Assembly: GCA_965213735.1 (NCBI GenBank) | Contig: CBDCAB010000005.1 | Span: 310,001 to 374,000, forward strand | Origin: CALDTK01 sp965213735 | GTDB lineage: Bacteria; Bacteroidota; Bacteroidia; Chitinophagales; Saprospiraceae | Length of the DNA stretch: 64,000 bases | Reading direction: 5' to 3' | Shown: positions 52,855-60,977 of the stretch, piece by piece | Position numbering within the stretch: the stretch's first letter is position 1 | Layout of the letters: each line of letters starts with the position of its first letter | Notes under the pieces: generated by a model | The model's database searches: none | Told to the model about the DNA's origin: nothing | What the model saw: only the letters and a program-made list of their open reading frames with translations | Position numbers and translations under genes: made by a program

Positions 52855-54873
52855 ATGAAAGAAATTTTATTCATTCCCCTGCTCTGCTGCTTGACAACAG
52901 GTGGTATTATCGCCCAGCCAACACAGATTCTTGACGTATTTGGCTGTGACGATATACCCTTGTCCAGCACAGAAGCTGAAATATGCTCATATTGTCCTGA
53001 CTTTGTTTGGCAAGGATCCACTGTGGGCTATGTGGCTGGTCCAAATGCAGGATGGTGCGGAACAATTGAGAATGACCAGTATCTAGGGTTTTCTGTCGAT
53101 AATGGTGGTGAAATATTATTTGAGGTGGTAGCTTTCGCCTGCTCAAATAATGAGGGTATCCAAGTGGGGATATATGATCAATACAATCAGCCTGTTGGTG
53201 TTTGCATCAACAAAATTGATCCTAATACCAGTGCACAATTTAACTTTGTTGGGCTTGTTGCTGGAGAAATTTACTACCTGAGAGTAGACGGATTTGCAGG
53301 CGATGTTTGTGATTTTACTATTAGTCCACTAATGGGCTTTGAACCAGTTGTGCCACCTGTCACCGTAGTAAATACCCCTAGCCAAACACAGATTACTACC
53401 ACCTACTCTGATTGTTTTAATGGTAACGTAAACCCAGGTGACAGTTTACCCGGCTGCATCTATAGCTACGCCTACGATATTACCCCACCATGGGCAGGCA
53501 CGGTTGTGGAACAAACATTTTATCGCCAGGTTGTAGAAACCTATAGTTGGGCCTCTCCGACACCTCTGCGTGCAACAGTCGACAAAGTATATTCGCTTGT
53601 TGCTCAAGACTCAGGAGCCGTGTGTGCGCCTACTGCTAGGCAGAAGCACTTTTCTCATTTTTTAGATCTAAATACTTCTTTCAATGCTTACAACACTTTT
53701 GCCTCTCCTAACTATTGGTTCTGTAATCAGAATAGGCTGGTAGCTGAATTACCACAGCTAGATGGTGCTGCGACACCTCTGCGCCTCTTCGAAGCCGGTG
53801 TCAAACATTTTACTATTGAAGGGGCAGGCTATCATGCTCGTGCTCATAGTACCTCTCCATCAACTAGTCAGCCTGCACCAGGTGACTATTTTATTTACAA
53901 TCTCAAGCAAAATCAGACCACCATTGCTTCAGGAATTATGTCTGTCAATAACCCTATCGATACGCTGACTTTAGATTTTGCTAATGGCCCCATACATCTG
54001 TATATGCACAACCAGCTTGACTACCCCGTTGAATTTGCCCTTACTCGACTCGCTCCGCTGAATTCGACGGATACGATCGTGCTGCCTTCGCTCGTGCTGG
54101 CAGATGCTGATTCGGTGCTGTTATTCAAAGATGTCGTTGGGGTAGATTCTTTGCTCGTTACAGAGCCGGGGGTTTATTATGCACTATTTGGCTGTGTTAC
54201 TTTCCAGCAAGCGGCCATAAATTTGCCCGGACCAGATACTATTTCTCTTGGCACCATATTATTGTGTATAGGAGAATGTGCCTACACGCCCGTGGGTGAG
54301 GAAATAAGCTGCGATCCCGGCAACTTCACCTTTGCGAGCCAGATGAACACTGTCTATACCGGCAGCATAAAGATTGATTCGGTTGAGCAGCTCAGGCTAT
54401 TGTCTTCCTCCATTGCCTGTGATTCACTAAGCGGCGACTACTTTATTACCTATAGCTGGGAGGGATCGCGGCCGCCATATACCTTAGGCACATTAGCCTT
54501 CGATACAAGCACTGCCACTGTTGGCCCTTTCCAGAGTGGCCAAGCAGTGCGGTTTCTGTTGCAAGGCGCCAGTAGTTGTACAGAGGCACTTTTGCTCGAA
54601 GGGTTCGGTAGCTGCGGCACACTAATAGCACCCACAGCCTTTGCTCCCGATCTTGAGATACATCAAGTCAGGCAGATTGTAATTGCTTTACGGGGTGCCC
54701 CTATTGGTGCGGAAGTTTATCTGAGCAATCTGCAGGGGCAGGTGCTTGAGCGCAGACGTGTGCAGGAGACTCAACAAGAGTTTAGATTGGATAACTGGCC
54801 GAGCGGCTACTACATAGCTACTGTTGTGGATGCAACCGGAACGAGGAGCATCGCATGGCTGCACAGTAGGTGA
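52855..54873 (+). CDS. Secreted T9SS type A cargo protein flanked by repeats
   Basis: A 672-residue protein with a signal peptide (IPLLCCLTTGGIIAQ). The N-terminal part (about 45-160) has paired cysteines and jelly-roll-like strands (GWCGTIENDQYLGFSVDN, EIYYLRVDGFAGDVCDF), like a carbohydrate-binding module or DUF11-type module. The middle repeats beta-sandwich elements (ISCDPGNFTFASQM). The last 80 residues are a T9SS type A-like sorting domain (IVIALRGAPIGAEVYLSNLQG, then WPSGYYIATVVDATG). The gene lies exactly between the two 271-bp repeat arrays, so it may move or be deleted as a unit. The function is unknown. Confidence 0.8.
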   Translation: MKEILFIPLLCCLTTGGIIAQPTQILDVFGCDDIPLSSTEAEICSYCPDFVWQGSTVGYVAGPNAGWCGTIENDQYLGFSVDNGGEILFEVVAFACSNNEGIQVGIYDQYNQPVGVCINKIDPNTSAQFNFVGLVAGEIYYLRVDGFAGDVCDFTISPLMGFEPVVPPVTVVNTPSQTQITTTYSDCFNGNVNPGDSLPGCIYSYAYDITPPWAGTVVEQTFYRQVVETYSWASPTPLRATVDKVYSLVAQDSGAVCAPTARQKHFSHFLDLNTSFNAYNTFASPNYWFCNQNRLVAELPQLDGAATPLRLFEAGVKHFTIEGAGYHARAHSTSPSTSQPAPGDYFIYNLKQNQTTIASGIMSVNNPIDTLTLDFANGPIHLYMHNQLDYPVEFALTRLAPLNSTDTIVLPSLVLADADSVLLFKDVVGVDSLLVTEPGVYYALFGCVTFQQAAINLPGPDTISLGTILLCIGECAYTPVGEEISCDPGNFTFASQMNTVYTGSIKIDSVEQLRLLSSSIACDSLSGDYFITYSWEGSRPPYTLGTLAFDTSTATVGPFQSGQAVRFLLQGASSCTEALLLEGFGSCGTLIAPTAFAPDLEIHQVRQIVIALRGAPIGAEVYLSNLQGQVLERRRVQETQQEFRLDNWPSGYYIATVVDATGTRSIAWLHSR

Positions 54874-54878
54874 AGCAC

Positions 54879-55579
54879 TGTTCAGGATTGCCTTCACACG
54901 GAGGCGCTACGCTTCACGGAGGAACACAGAGATGCACGGAGGCTACCGCGTGGGATGGCTAGGCTGATTTGCGCGTCTAAAGATGGTGTAGCTGCGTAGC
55001 TGCTTCTAACTCAGAGCCTAGGGTTTACCCGGTGGCCATTCCAGCAGCGAGGAGCGAGCGATCCAGCAACAAACTGGTCTATCAACAGAGAGATCCAGCT
55101 TCTGAGAGGATGCGCCGTTTTTGCTGTTCGGGGGGCTGTTCTAACGTGCTGTTCGGGATTGCCTTCACACGGAGGCGCTACGCTTCATGGAGGAACACAG
55201 GGATGCACGGAGGCTACCGCGTGGGATGGCTAGGCTGATTTGCGCGTCTAAAGATGGTGTAGCTGTGTAGCCGCGTCGAACTCAGAGCCTAGGGTTTACC
55301 CGGTGGCTATTCCAGCAGCGAGGAACGAGCGATCCAGCAACAAACTGGTCTATCAACAGAGAGATCCAGCTTATGAGAGGCTGCGCCGTTTTTCCTGTTC
55401 GGGTGGCTGTTCTAACGTGCTGTTCGGGAGTGCCTTCACACGGAGGCGCTACGCTTCACGGAGGAACTCAGGGATGCACGGAGGCTACCGCGTGGGATGG
55501 CTAGGTTGATTTGCGCGTCTAAAGATGGTGTAGCTGCGTAGCTGCTTCTAACTCAGAGCCTAGGGTTTACCCGGTGGCG
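54879..55579. repeat. 271-bp repeat array II (about 2.6 copies)
   Basis: The TGCCTTCACACGGAGG block occurs at 54889, 55160 and 55431, a spacing of exactly 271 bp twice. Copies differ by scattered substitutions. The array begins 6 bp after the stop of the T9SS gene and ends at GGGTTTACCCGGTGGC near 55579, the same end point as array I. Short open frames of about 68 codons occur in each copy but their positions follow the repeat, and 271 is not a multiple of three, so no protein is annotated. The stretch 54874-55660 contains no other gene. Confidence 0.92.
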
Positions 55580-55660
55580 GCTCCGCACGCAAACCTCCCG
55601 CAGCCCTTCACCTCCGAAGCCAAAAACGCCTTATCTTCCAATCCCCAACAAGATCATACC

Positions 55661-56242
55661 ATGAGCGCAAACCTGGACCTCGATCTCCTCTCCAACCTCC
55701 ACTTTATCACACTGGAGCGCTACCACGCAATGATTGACGCAGATATCCTGGGTGAAAACGATGCGGTGGAACTTTTAAATGGCAAAATAGTAGACATGAG
55801 CCCCATTGGAAAATTTCATGCAGTATGCGTGGACAACTTAGCTGAGTATTTTATCCCTCTACTCAAAAATTACTATCGCTGCCGACAAGAGCAACCAATT
55901 ACTATTCCTGCTGGCTCGGAACCGGAACCAGATTATGTAATTGCCAAGCGACATGATCATCAGTACCGGACGCATCATCCTTATCCAGAAGATATTTATC
56001 TCATCATTGAGGTAGCAGATAAAACGTTAGCACAAGATCGAGGAAGCAAACGGCGCATTTATGCCAGTGCAGGAATTAATGAGTATTGGGTTTTCAACCT
56101 TATCGAACGGCAACTCGAAATCTACACTGATCCTGACACAGCAAGCGGAGCTTACCAACAGGAGCGAGTGCTAAGCAGCAAACAAACGCTGATCAACCAT
56201 CGCATCGCTGGCACATTTGCGGTCGATGACCTGCTGCCTTAG
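55661..56242 (+). CDS. Uma2-family (DUF820) putative PD-(D/E)XK nuclease
   Basis: Start at ATG 55661 gives 193 residues. The family pattern is clear: LDLLSNLHFITLERYHAMIDAD, ENDAVELLNGKIVDMSP, a central SEPEPDYVIAKR (nuclease Asp), IYLIIEVADKTLAQDRGSKRRIYA (ExxK-like) and AGINEYWVFNLI. Uma2 proteins share a restriction-endonuclease fold and are widespread in Bacteroidota and cyanobacteria, often in multiple copies near repeats or mobile DNA. Their biological role is unproven. It lies 81 bp beyond repeat array II. Confidence 0.9.
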   Translation: MSANLDLDLLSNLHFITLERYHAMIDADILGENDAVELLNGKIVDMSPIGKFHAVCVDNLAEYFIPLLKNYYRCRQEQPITIPAGSEPEPDYVIAKRHDHQYRTHHPYPEDIYLIIEVADKTLAQDRGSKRRIYASAGINEYWVFNLIERQLEIYTDPDTASGAYQQERVLSSKQTLINHRIAGTFAVDDLLP

Positions 56243-56439
56243 CTTCTAACCCAACATGCGCAATCAGCTAGAGAGGAATCGCCAATAGCAGCACACCAAA
56301 GGCCAAGCTGTAAACTTGTGCACCATCCGGGTATGATATGTCATTAAGGCTGCTTGACCAAAAAGTTTTGTCAGCCTGAGCGTCGCCTAGTGAAGCGCGA
56401 AAGCATCTTCAGCCAAATTTCTCCTTTTTAATTCGCAGC

Positions 56440-57108
56440 ATGAATCCCATTCTCGCCCATCTCCGGCTCGATCCGGTGTTGCGGCCACTCGTCGACGAGC
56501 TGCCGTATCCAGAAAAGCGAATTCACCTTAGCGCTATTTATCCAGCCCTGCTACGCTCGATTGTTGCCCAGCAAGTGAGTACTCACGCCGCCGCAGCTAT
56601 TTACCGGCGCTTTCTAGCGTGTTTTGCACTCGATGCAGATGACCCCGCCGCCAGCCCGACACCTGAGGTTTTGGCGAAAGCTGACAAAGAAAAACTCCGC
56701 GCAGCCGGACTTTCCTACAGCAAAGCCGACTACCTCCGCAACATCGCAGCCTACTTCGTAGAACATCCGAATGCAGACATCAACTTACCCAAACTCAGCG
56801 ATGAAGAGCTGATCGCCGAACTCACCACTATAAAAGGAGTGGGCCAGTGGACGGTAGAAATGATGCTCATCTTCACCCTCGGGCGACCTGATGTGCTGCC
56901 GCTCGACGACCTCGCCGTTTACCAGACGATGCTCGAACTTTACCAGCTGCCACCCGACGACTCGAAGCGCTCGCTCAAAGCAAAGATGACGCGCATAGCC
57001 GAAGCTTGGCGACCCTACCGAAGCCACGCATGCCTCTACCTCTACGCCTATCGCCACGCGCAACTCGCTGAACGTAAGCGAAGTGCAAAGGCCAAGCGGA
57101 AAATTTGA
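56440..57108 (+). CDS. AlkA-like DNA-3-methyladenine glycosylase (HhH-GPD)
   Basis: A 222-residue helix-hairpin-helix glycosylase. LRSIVAQQVSTHAAAAIYRRF is the first conserved helix; LSYSKADYLRNIAAYF and the hairpin IKGVGQWTVEMMLIF follow, with the catalytic Asp in PLDDLAVYQTMLELY. It lacks the N-terminal TBP-like domain of E. coli AlkA, so it belongs to the compact MagA/Mag1-like group. It removes alkylated purines in base excision repair. It sits 39 bp upstream of an endonuclease III-like gene on the same strand. Confidence 0.92.
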   Translation: MNPILAHLRLDPVLRPLVDELPYPEKRIHLSAIYPALLRSIVAQQVSTHAAAAIYRRFLACFALDADDPAASPTPEVLAKADKEKLRAAGLSYSKADYLRNIAAYFVEHPNADINLPKLSDEELIAELTTIKGVGQWTVEMMLIFTLGRPDVLPLDDLAVYQTMLELYQLPPDDSKRSLKAKMTRIAEAWRPYRSHACLYLYAYRHAQLAERKRSAKAKRKI

Positions 57109-57147
57109 ATCGCACATCTAACAAGCACGGGCGTTTGTCGCAGTACT

Positions 57148-57909
57148 ATGAACACGCCACAAACACCAGAATCGAGCGAAGTACCGACAGCACCTCTCAC
57201 CTACCCCAACGCGCGGCTCGGCAAGCTCACCCAAGTGCTGGAGCGCACCTACGGGCGGCAACAACGCTGGAGCAGCAAGTCGCCGATGGACCAGCTGATT
57301 GCGACGATCCTTTCGCAACGCACCAACTTTGCTGATGAGCGCAAAGCCTTCGATAATTTGCTCGCCACGTTCGGCAACTGGGAAGGCGTAGCCGCTGCTC
57401 CAGTAGAAGCAATCGAAGCGCAAATACAAACAACGCGCTTTCCAGAAGTAAAGGCTCCGCGTATTAAAGAAGTAATTACTACAATTATCGAGGAGCAAGG
57501 CTCAGCATCGCTCGATGCGCTGTATAATATGTCTATTGAAGAGGCCGATGCTTACCTGCGCCGACTGCCAGGAGTGGGGCCAAAGACGAGCACGTTTATT
57601 CAGCTGTTTAGTATGCGTCGACCCGTGCTGCCAGTCGATACGCACGTGCACCGCACCACTTCGCGCATTGGCATTATCGGGCCTAAAGTATCGCAGGCCA
57701 AGGCGCACGACCTGCTGTTGGAGATGATACCGCAGAATGCCCCTGAGGTGCTAAACTTTCACAAGCTGTTTTTTAAGCTGGGCCAGCGGGTGTGTCATTA
57801 TACGCGGCCACGCTGCCCTGAATGTCCGGTAGCGTTTGACTGCGACTACGCGCGAGCACGTGCTGCTGCTGAGAAAAGCCTCTTCACCCGCCCTCCCGGA
57901 GCGGCGTAG
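57148..57909 (+). CDS. Endonuclease III-like [4Fe-4S] DNA glycosylase/lyase
   Basis: A 253-residue HhH-GPD protein. The hairpin LPGVGPKTSTFI carries the catalytic lysine position of EndoIII, and LPVDTHVHR carries the catalytic Asp. The C-terminal cluster C-x6-C-x2-C-x5-C (CHYTRPRCPECPVAFDC) binds a [4Fe-4S] cluster. The N-terminus is about 30 residues longer than typical. It excises oxidised pyrimidines and nicks the abasic site. Next to the AlkA-like gene, it forms a small base-excision-repair cluster. Confidence 0.93.
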   Translation: MNTPQTPESSEVPTAPLTYPNARLGKLTQVLERTYGRQQRWSSKSPMDQLIATILSQRTNFADERKAFDNLLATFGNWEGVAAAPVEAIEAQIQTTRFPEVKAPRIKEVITTIIEEQGSASLDALYNMSIEEADAYLRRLPGVGPKTSTFIQLFSMRRPVLPVDTHVHRTTSRIGIIGPKVSQAKAHDLLLEMIPQNAPEVLNFHKLFFKLGQRVCHYTRPRCPECPVAFDCDYARARAAAEKSLFTRPPGAA

Positions 57910-58089
57910 GTGGAAAACGAAAGGCTGTAGTTATCCCCACCGGGGCCCGATCATTTGCCTGGAGGGGAGGGCAACGTGTATGTTTCCGCCCACAGCTAAT
58001 CGACTGAGGATCAATCCAAAAGATATCCACATTGTGAATTAGCGTGCGCAATTTCTTCTACTAGCTACAGCCTTACCGCCCAGACCTTT

Positions 58090-58728
58090 ATGATTCGTGT
58101 TGCCATTCTTCATTCCGATCTATCTGTTGCACGCGAACTGCAGTTTCAGCTGCGCAGTGCACAGGAATTTCAGGTTGTCAGCGTTTGTCACGACCGTCAG
58201 CGGCTGCTCGAATCGCTCGTGCCGCTCAACGTGCATGCTGCGATTATAGATGCAAATTTTGAAGGCGGCGAGGCATTTCCTATCTGTCAGGAGATACAAG
58301 TTTATGCCCCTCGCGTAGGCGCTTTGGTGCACAGTAGCAACACGCAGGTTGGAAAGGCCAAACGCATGTTGCACCGCGGCGCCGCTGGCTGTGTGCTGGC
58401 CGAAGATGCTCCTGAGGTGCTGCACGAGGCTGTCCGCAACGTCGGCAGTCAAGGCTCCTACATCTCCTCGGCAAGCGCATTTTATCTGCTTGGCCTGCGC
58501 CAGCCGCTCGAACGCACAGCTCAGCACTATCGCCCTGCCCTGAGTAAGCGCGAAAAGGATGTTATGCGTGCTATTCTCGAGGAGCGTACTACTGGTGAAA
58601 TTGCTGAATTGCTCAAGATCAGTTTTGGCACCGTAGAGACGCATCGCCGCAATATGTTGGCGAAAGTGGGTGCCCGAAATACGGCAGGTTTGGTGCGCAG
58701 CTGCTACGAACTCAGTCTGCTGGAGTAG
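58090..58728 (+). CDS. NarL/FixJ-type response regulator with degenerate receiver
   Basis: A 212-residue protein. A receiver-like domain (1-120) has a phosphoacceptor-like Asp54 (AAIIDANFEGG), but the usual acidic pair reads His-Ser-Asp (AILHSDLS), and the conserved C-terminal Lys is missing: GCVLAEDAPEVL instead of GYLxKD. The C-terminal LuxR helix-turn-helix is intact: LSKREKDVMRAILEERTTGEIAELL, then FGTVETHRRNMLAKVGARN. It therefore may act without canonical phosphorylation. No histidine kinase is adjacent. Its end overlaps the convergent glycosyltransferase gene by 25 bp. Confidence 0.85.
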   Translation: MIRVAILHSDLSVARELQFQLRSAQEFQVVSVCHDRQRLLESLVPLNVHAAIIDANFEGGEAFPICQEIQVYAPRVGALVHSSNTQVGKAKRMLHRGAAGCVLAEDAPEVLHEAVRNVGSQGSYISSASAFYLLGLRQPLERTAQHYRPALSKREKDVMRAILEERTTGEIAELLKISFGTVETHRRNMLAKVGARNTAGLVRSCYELSLLE

Positions 58729-59861
58729 AGTCTTAATAAGGCAGCGTCGTGAGTACTCACTACACTCTTTGCGTCGTATTTCATTACGTAGCGCCGTCGC
58801 TGTTCACACGCTGGGTCCCCACTTGCTGATACGTTCCAGGCTGATAGCAGACCCCGCATTTTTGCTAGGCAGGCGGCGCGATCCTCGTATCGTGCCGCCG
58901 CCCAATTTTCGGGGCTTACGTGTGCGGCATAAGGTGCTTCCAGCTCCAGGTTGTCGAGGTAGCGCGGCAATACAGGAGCGGCTCCGGCAGCTATGGCCTC
59001 GACGACTGCTATTCCGAAATAATCGTGTTTTGAGGTGACGAGCGCGATATCGCTGCGCAGTAGCCATGCTTCGTATTCGCTGCGCGAGTCGGCATATCCC
59101 CAGTGCAAGATTCGGTGCTGGTGGGCTTGTTTAGCTTTCGCAAAAACCGCAGGTGCACGAGCATAACGTTTGCCGAGCACAATGAGCTGAAAGTCCCAAT
59201 GTTCAGCGGCTAGTTGATCTACAACAGCAAAAAAATCAGTGGGGTTTTTATCGTGCTCCCAACGGTGATTCCAAACAATAGTAGGTGTGTGAGCAGACGG
59301 AGGTTCTCGGGTTGGTCGCTTGCTCGTAATGAGAAAATTAAGCTCGAGAGGCAGAGGGTACACGTGGTACTTGTCCGACTGAGGTAGTGGCAATTTTCTC
59401 CCTTTCGGAAAAACCCGTAAAAACTCAGGTAATGCTTGACTCCAAACCTGGAGGTGATACTCACTTGCAAACCAGCACTGCTCGCTAGCGAGCGCAGTAG
59501 TATAGTTAATCCAGCCGTAGCGGCGATCAAACTGGTGGCTCACGTCTTGATCGCTTGGCGACCAGGGGTAGCTGATTTGATTCTCATGGAAGTACGTGAC
59601 GCTGGGCAGTCGGGCGAGGTCGGGCCGCAAACCCCGCAACGTGGCTAGGTCGACCATGTCTGTGGTGAGGAGCACATCAAACTCCTCGCCTCGCGGCACT
59701 GATGCAGCAAATTGGACGGCGGCACCGTGCATGCGCCACTTCCAATGTTTTCCCGGAAGGGTAAAGAGCCTCACCTCGTGCGCCGAATGCCGCTCCAGCG
59801 CCTGCGCCCACTGTGCGTGAGAGCCGACATGAAAGGGGTTGAGCAGCAGAACGTGGAGCAT
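58704..59861 (-). CDS. DUF3524-type glycosyltransferase, tRNA-queuosine mannosyltransferase-like
   Basis: Start at ATG 59861 gives 385 residues. The N-terminal DUF3524 region is recognisable: MLHVLLLNPFHVGSHAQWA, then SVTYFHENQISYPW and INYTTALASEQCWFASEYHL. The C-terminal GT4 half includes VWNHRWEHDKNPTDFF, a nucleotide-sugar region LVTSKHDYFGIAVVEAIAAG and an LPRYLDNLEL segment. The same architecture occurs in human GTDC1, identified as the enzyme adding mannose to queuosine in tRNA-Asp, so a bacterial counterpart with a similar or related substrate is plausible. A longer frame upstream is not conserved-looking. The family call is good; the substrate is inferred. Confidence 0.82.
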   Translation of the reverse strand: MLHVLLLNPFHVGSHAQWAQALERHSAHEVRLFTLPGKHWKWRMHGAAVQFAASVPRGEEFDVLLTTDMVDLATLRGLRPDLARLPSVTYFHENQISYPWSPSDQDVSHQFDRRYGWINYTTALASEQCWFASEYHLQVWSQALPEFLRVFPKGRKLPLPQSDKYHVYPLPLELNFLITSKRPTREPPSAHTPTIVWNHRWEHDKNPTDFFAVVDQLAAEHWDFQLIVLGKRYARAPAVFAKAKQAHQHRILHWGYADSRSEYEAWLLRSDIALVTSKHDYFGIAVVEAIAAGAAPVLPRYLDNLELEAPYAAHVSPENWAAARYEDRAACLAKMRGLLSAWNVSASGDPACEQRRRYVMKYDAKSVVSTHDAALLRLYSSRLSS

Positions 59862-60007
59862 TGTAGTGTAGCAAACATAGCTGCTGCCGAAGAGGCCAAC
59901 AGCTTTCGTCGAGGCGCCAGCGCAATCTGTCTGCAAATCCAGGATGATGTTTATTCTGCGCCTAGCTTGCGACCTTTGCCACCTTTCCGCGCATACCACC
60001 CCACGCC

Positions 60008-60928
60008 ATGAGTCTCCTTCAACTAGACAAGGTCTTAAAACGCTATGAAAAAGTCACCGCCGTCGATCATGTATCCTTTACGGTTCCGGATGGAGCAATC
60101 TTTGGATTACTCGGTCCTAATGGTGCGGGCAAGACTTCCATTATTCGCATGATAACAACGATTACTCGACCAGATGATGGACATATCTATGTAGCTGGGC
60201 AAGAAGTAGGTCGAGAGACGATTGGGCGCGTTGGTTATATGCCGGAAGAGCGTGGACTTTACAAAAAGATGAATGTCGAAGATCATTTGCTTTATCTCGC
60301 GCGCTTAAAAGGATTAAGTAAAGCAGATGCGCGTAAAGCTCTCAATTACTGGTTTGATCGCTTCAGAATTGAAAGTTGGCGCAGTAAGAAAATTGAAGAA
60401 TTATCAAAGGGTATGCAGCAAAAGATTCAATTTATAGCCACTGTTGTTCACGATCCTACGCTCATCATTCTCGATGAGCCCTTTTCCGGTCTCGACCCGA
60501 TAAACACGAATTTAATTAAAGATGAAATTTACGAGCTAGCTCAGCGAGGTAAGCAGGTTGTATTCTCTACTCACCGCATGGAGCAAGTTGAAGAAATTTG
60601 CGATTACATCGTGCTCATCAACAAGGGGAAGAATGTGCTCGAAGGCTGGGTAAAAGAAATCAAATCCCGCTTTCGCGAAAACCTCTACGAGGTGCATGTA
60701 GAGGGTGAAATTAATGAGGAATTGTTTGCACGCTACGAAATGCGCGATCGTACCCGCGATGGAGGCTATGTTGTACAACTTCCTCAGGGTGAGGCCGGCA
60801 ATTCATTGCTCAGCGCACTAATGAGTGAGGGAGCTCATGTGACGAGCTTTCGGGAGGTCCTCCCTTCTCTCAACGAAATCTTCATCCGCCAAGTAGGTGA
60901 TTACAATCCCGTGCTACAAACAGCGTAA
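60008..60928 (+). CDS. ABC transporter ATP-binding protein (NatA-like exporter)
   Basis: A 306-residue ABC ATPase. Walker A is GLLGPNGAGKTSII, the signature ELSKGMQQKIQFIATVV, Walker B LIILDEPFSGLDP and the switch His is in VFSTHRMEQ. A C-terminal extension of about 80 residues is usual for the NatA/CcmA exporter group. The permease gene follows after 49 bp on the same strand, which completes a two-component ABC-2 exporter. The substrate (sodium or other) cannot be told from sequence. Confidence 0.95.
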   Translation: MSLLQLDKVLKRYEKVTAVDHVSFTVPDGAIFGLLGPNGAGKTSIIRMITTITRPDDGHIYVAGQEVGRETIGRVGYMPEERGLYKKMNVEDHLLYLARLKGLSKADARKALNYWFDRFRIESWRSKKIEELSKGMQQKIQFIATVVHDPTLIILDEPFSGLDPINTNLIKDEIYELAQRGKQVVFSTHRMEQVEEICDYIVLINKGKNVLEGWVKEIKSRFRENLYEVHVEGEINEELFARYEMRDRTRDGGYVVQLPQGEAGNSLLSALMSEGAHVTSFREVLPSLNEIFIRQVGDYNPVLQTA

Positions 60929-60977
60929 GCTTCTCCCATCTCACCTCTCACTTCTCACCTCCCCCATCTCATTTCTC

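Noticed and set aside
55032..55509. Repeated 68-codon open frames inside repeat array II
   Set aside because: They recur with the 271-bp period, a non-multiple of three, and differ only as the repeat does. There is no ribosome-binding context or known domain.
60929..60977. CTCTCACCTC repeats between the ABC ATPase and permease genes as a regulatory element
   Set aside because: They are short low-complexity pyrimidine repeats with no dyad symmetry, and the spacer is only 49 bp.
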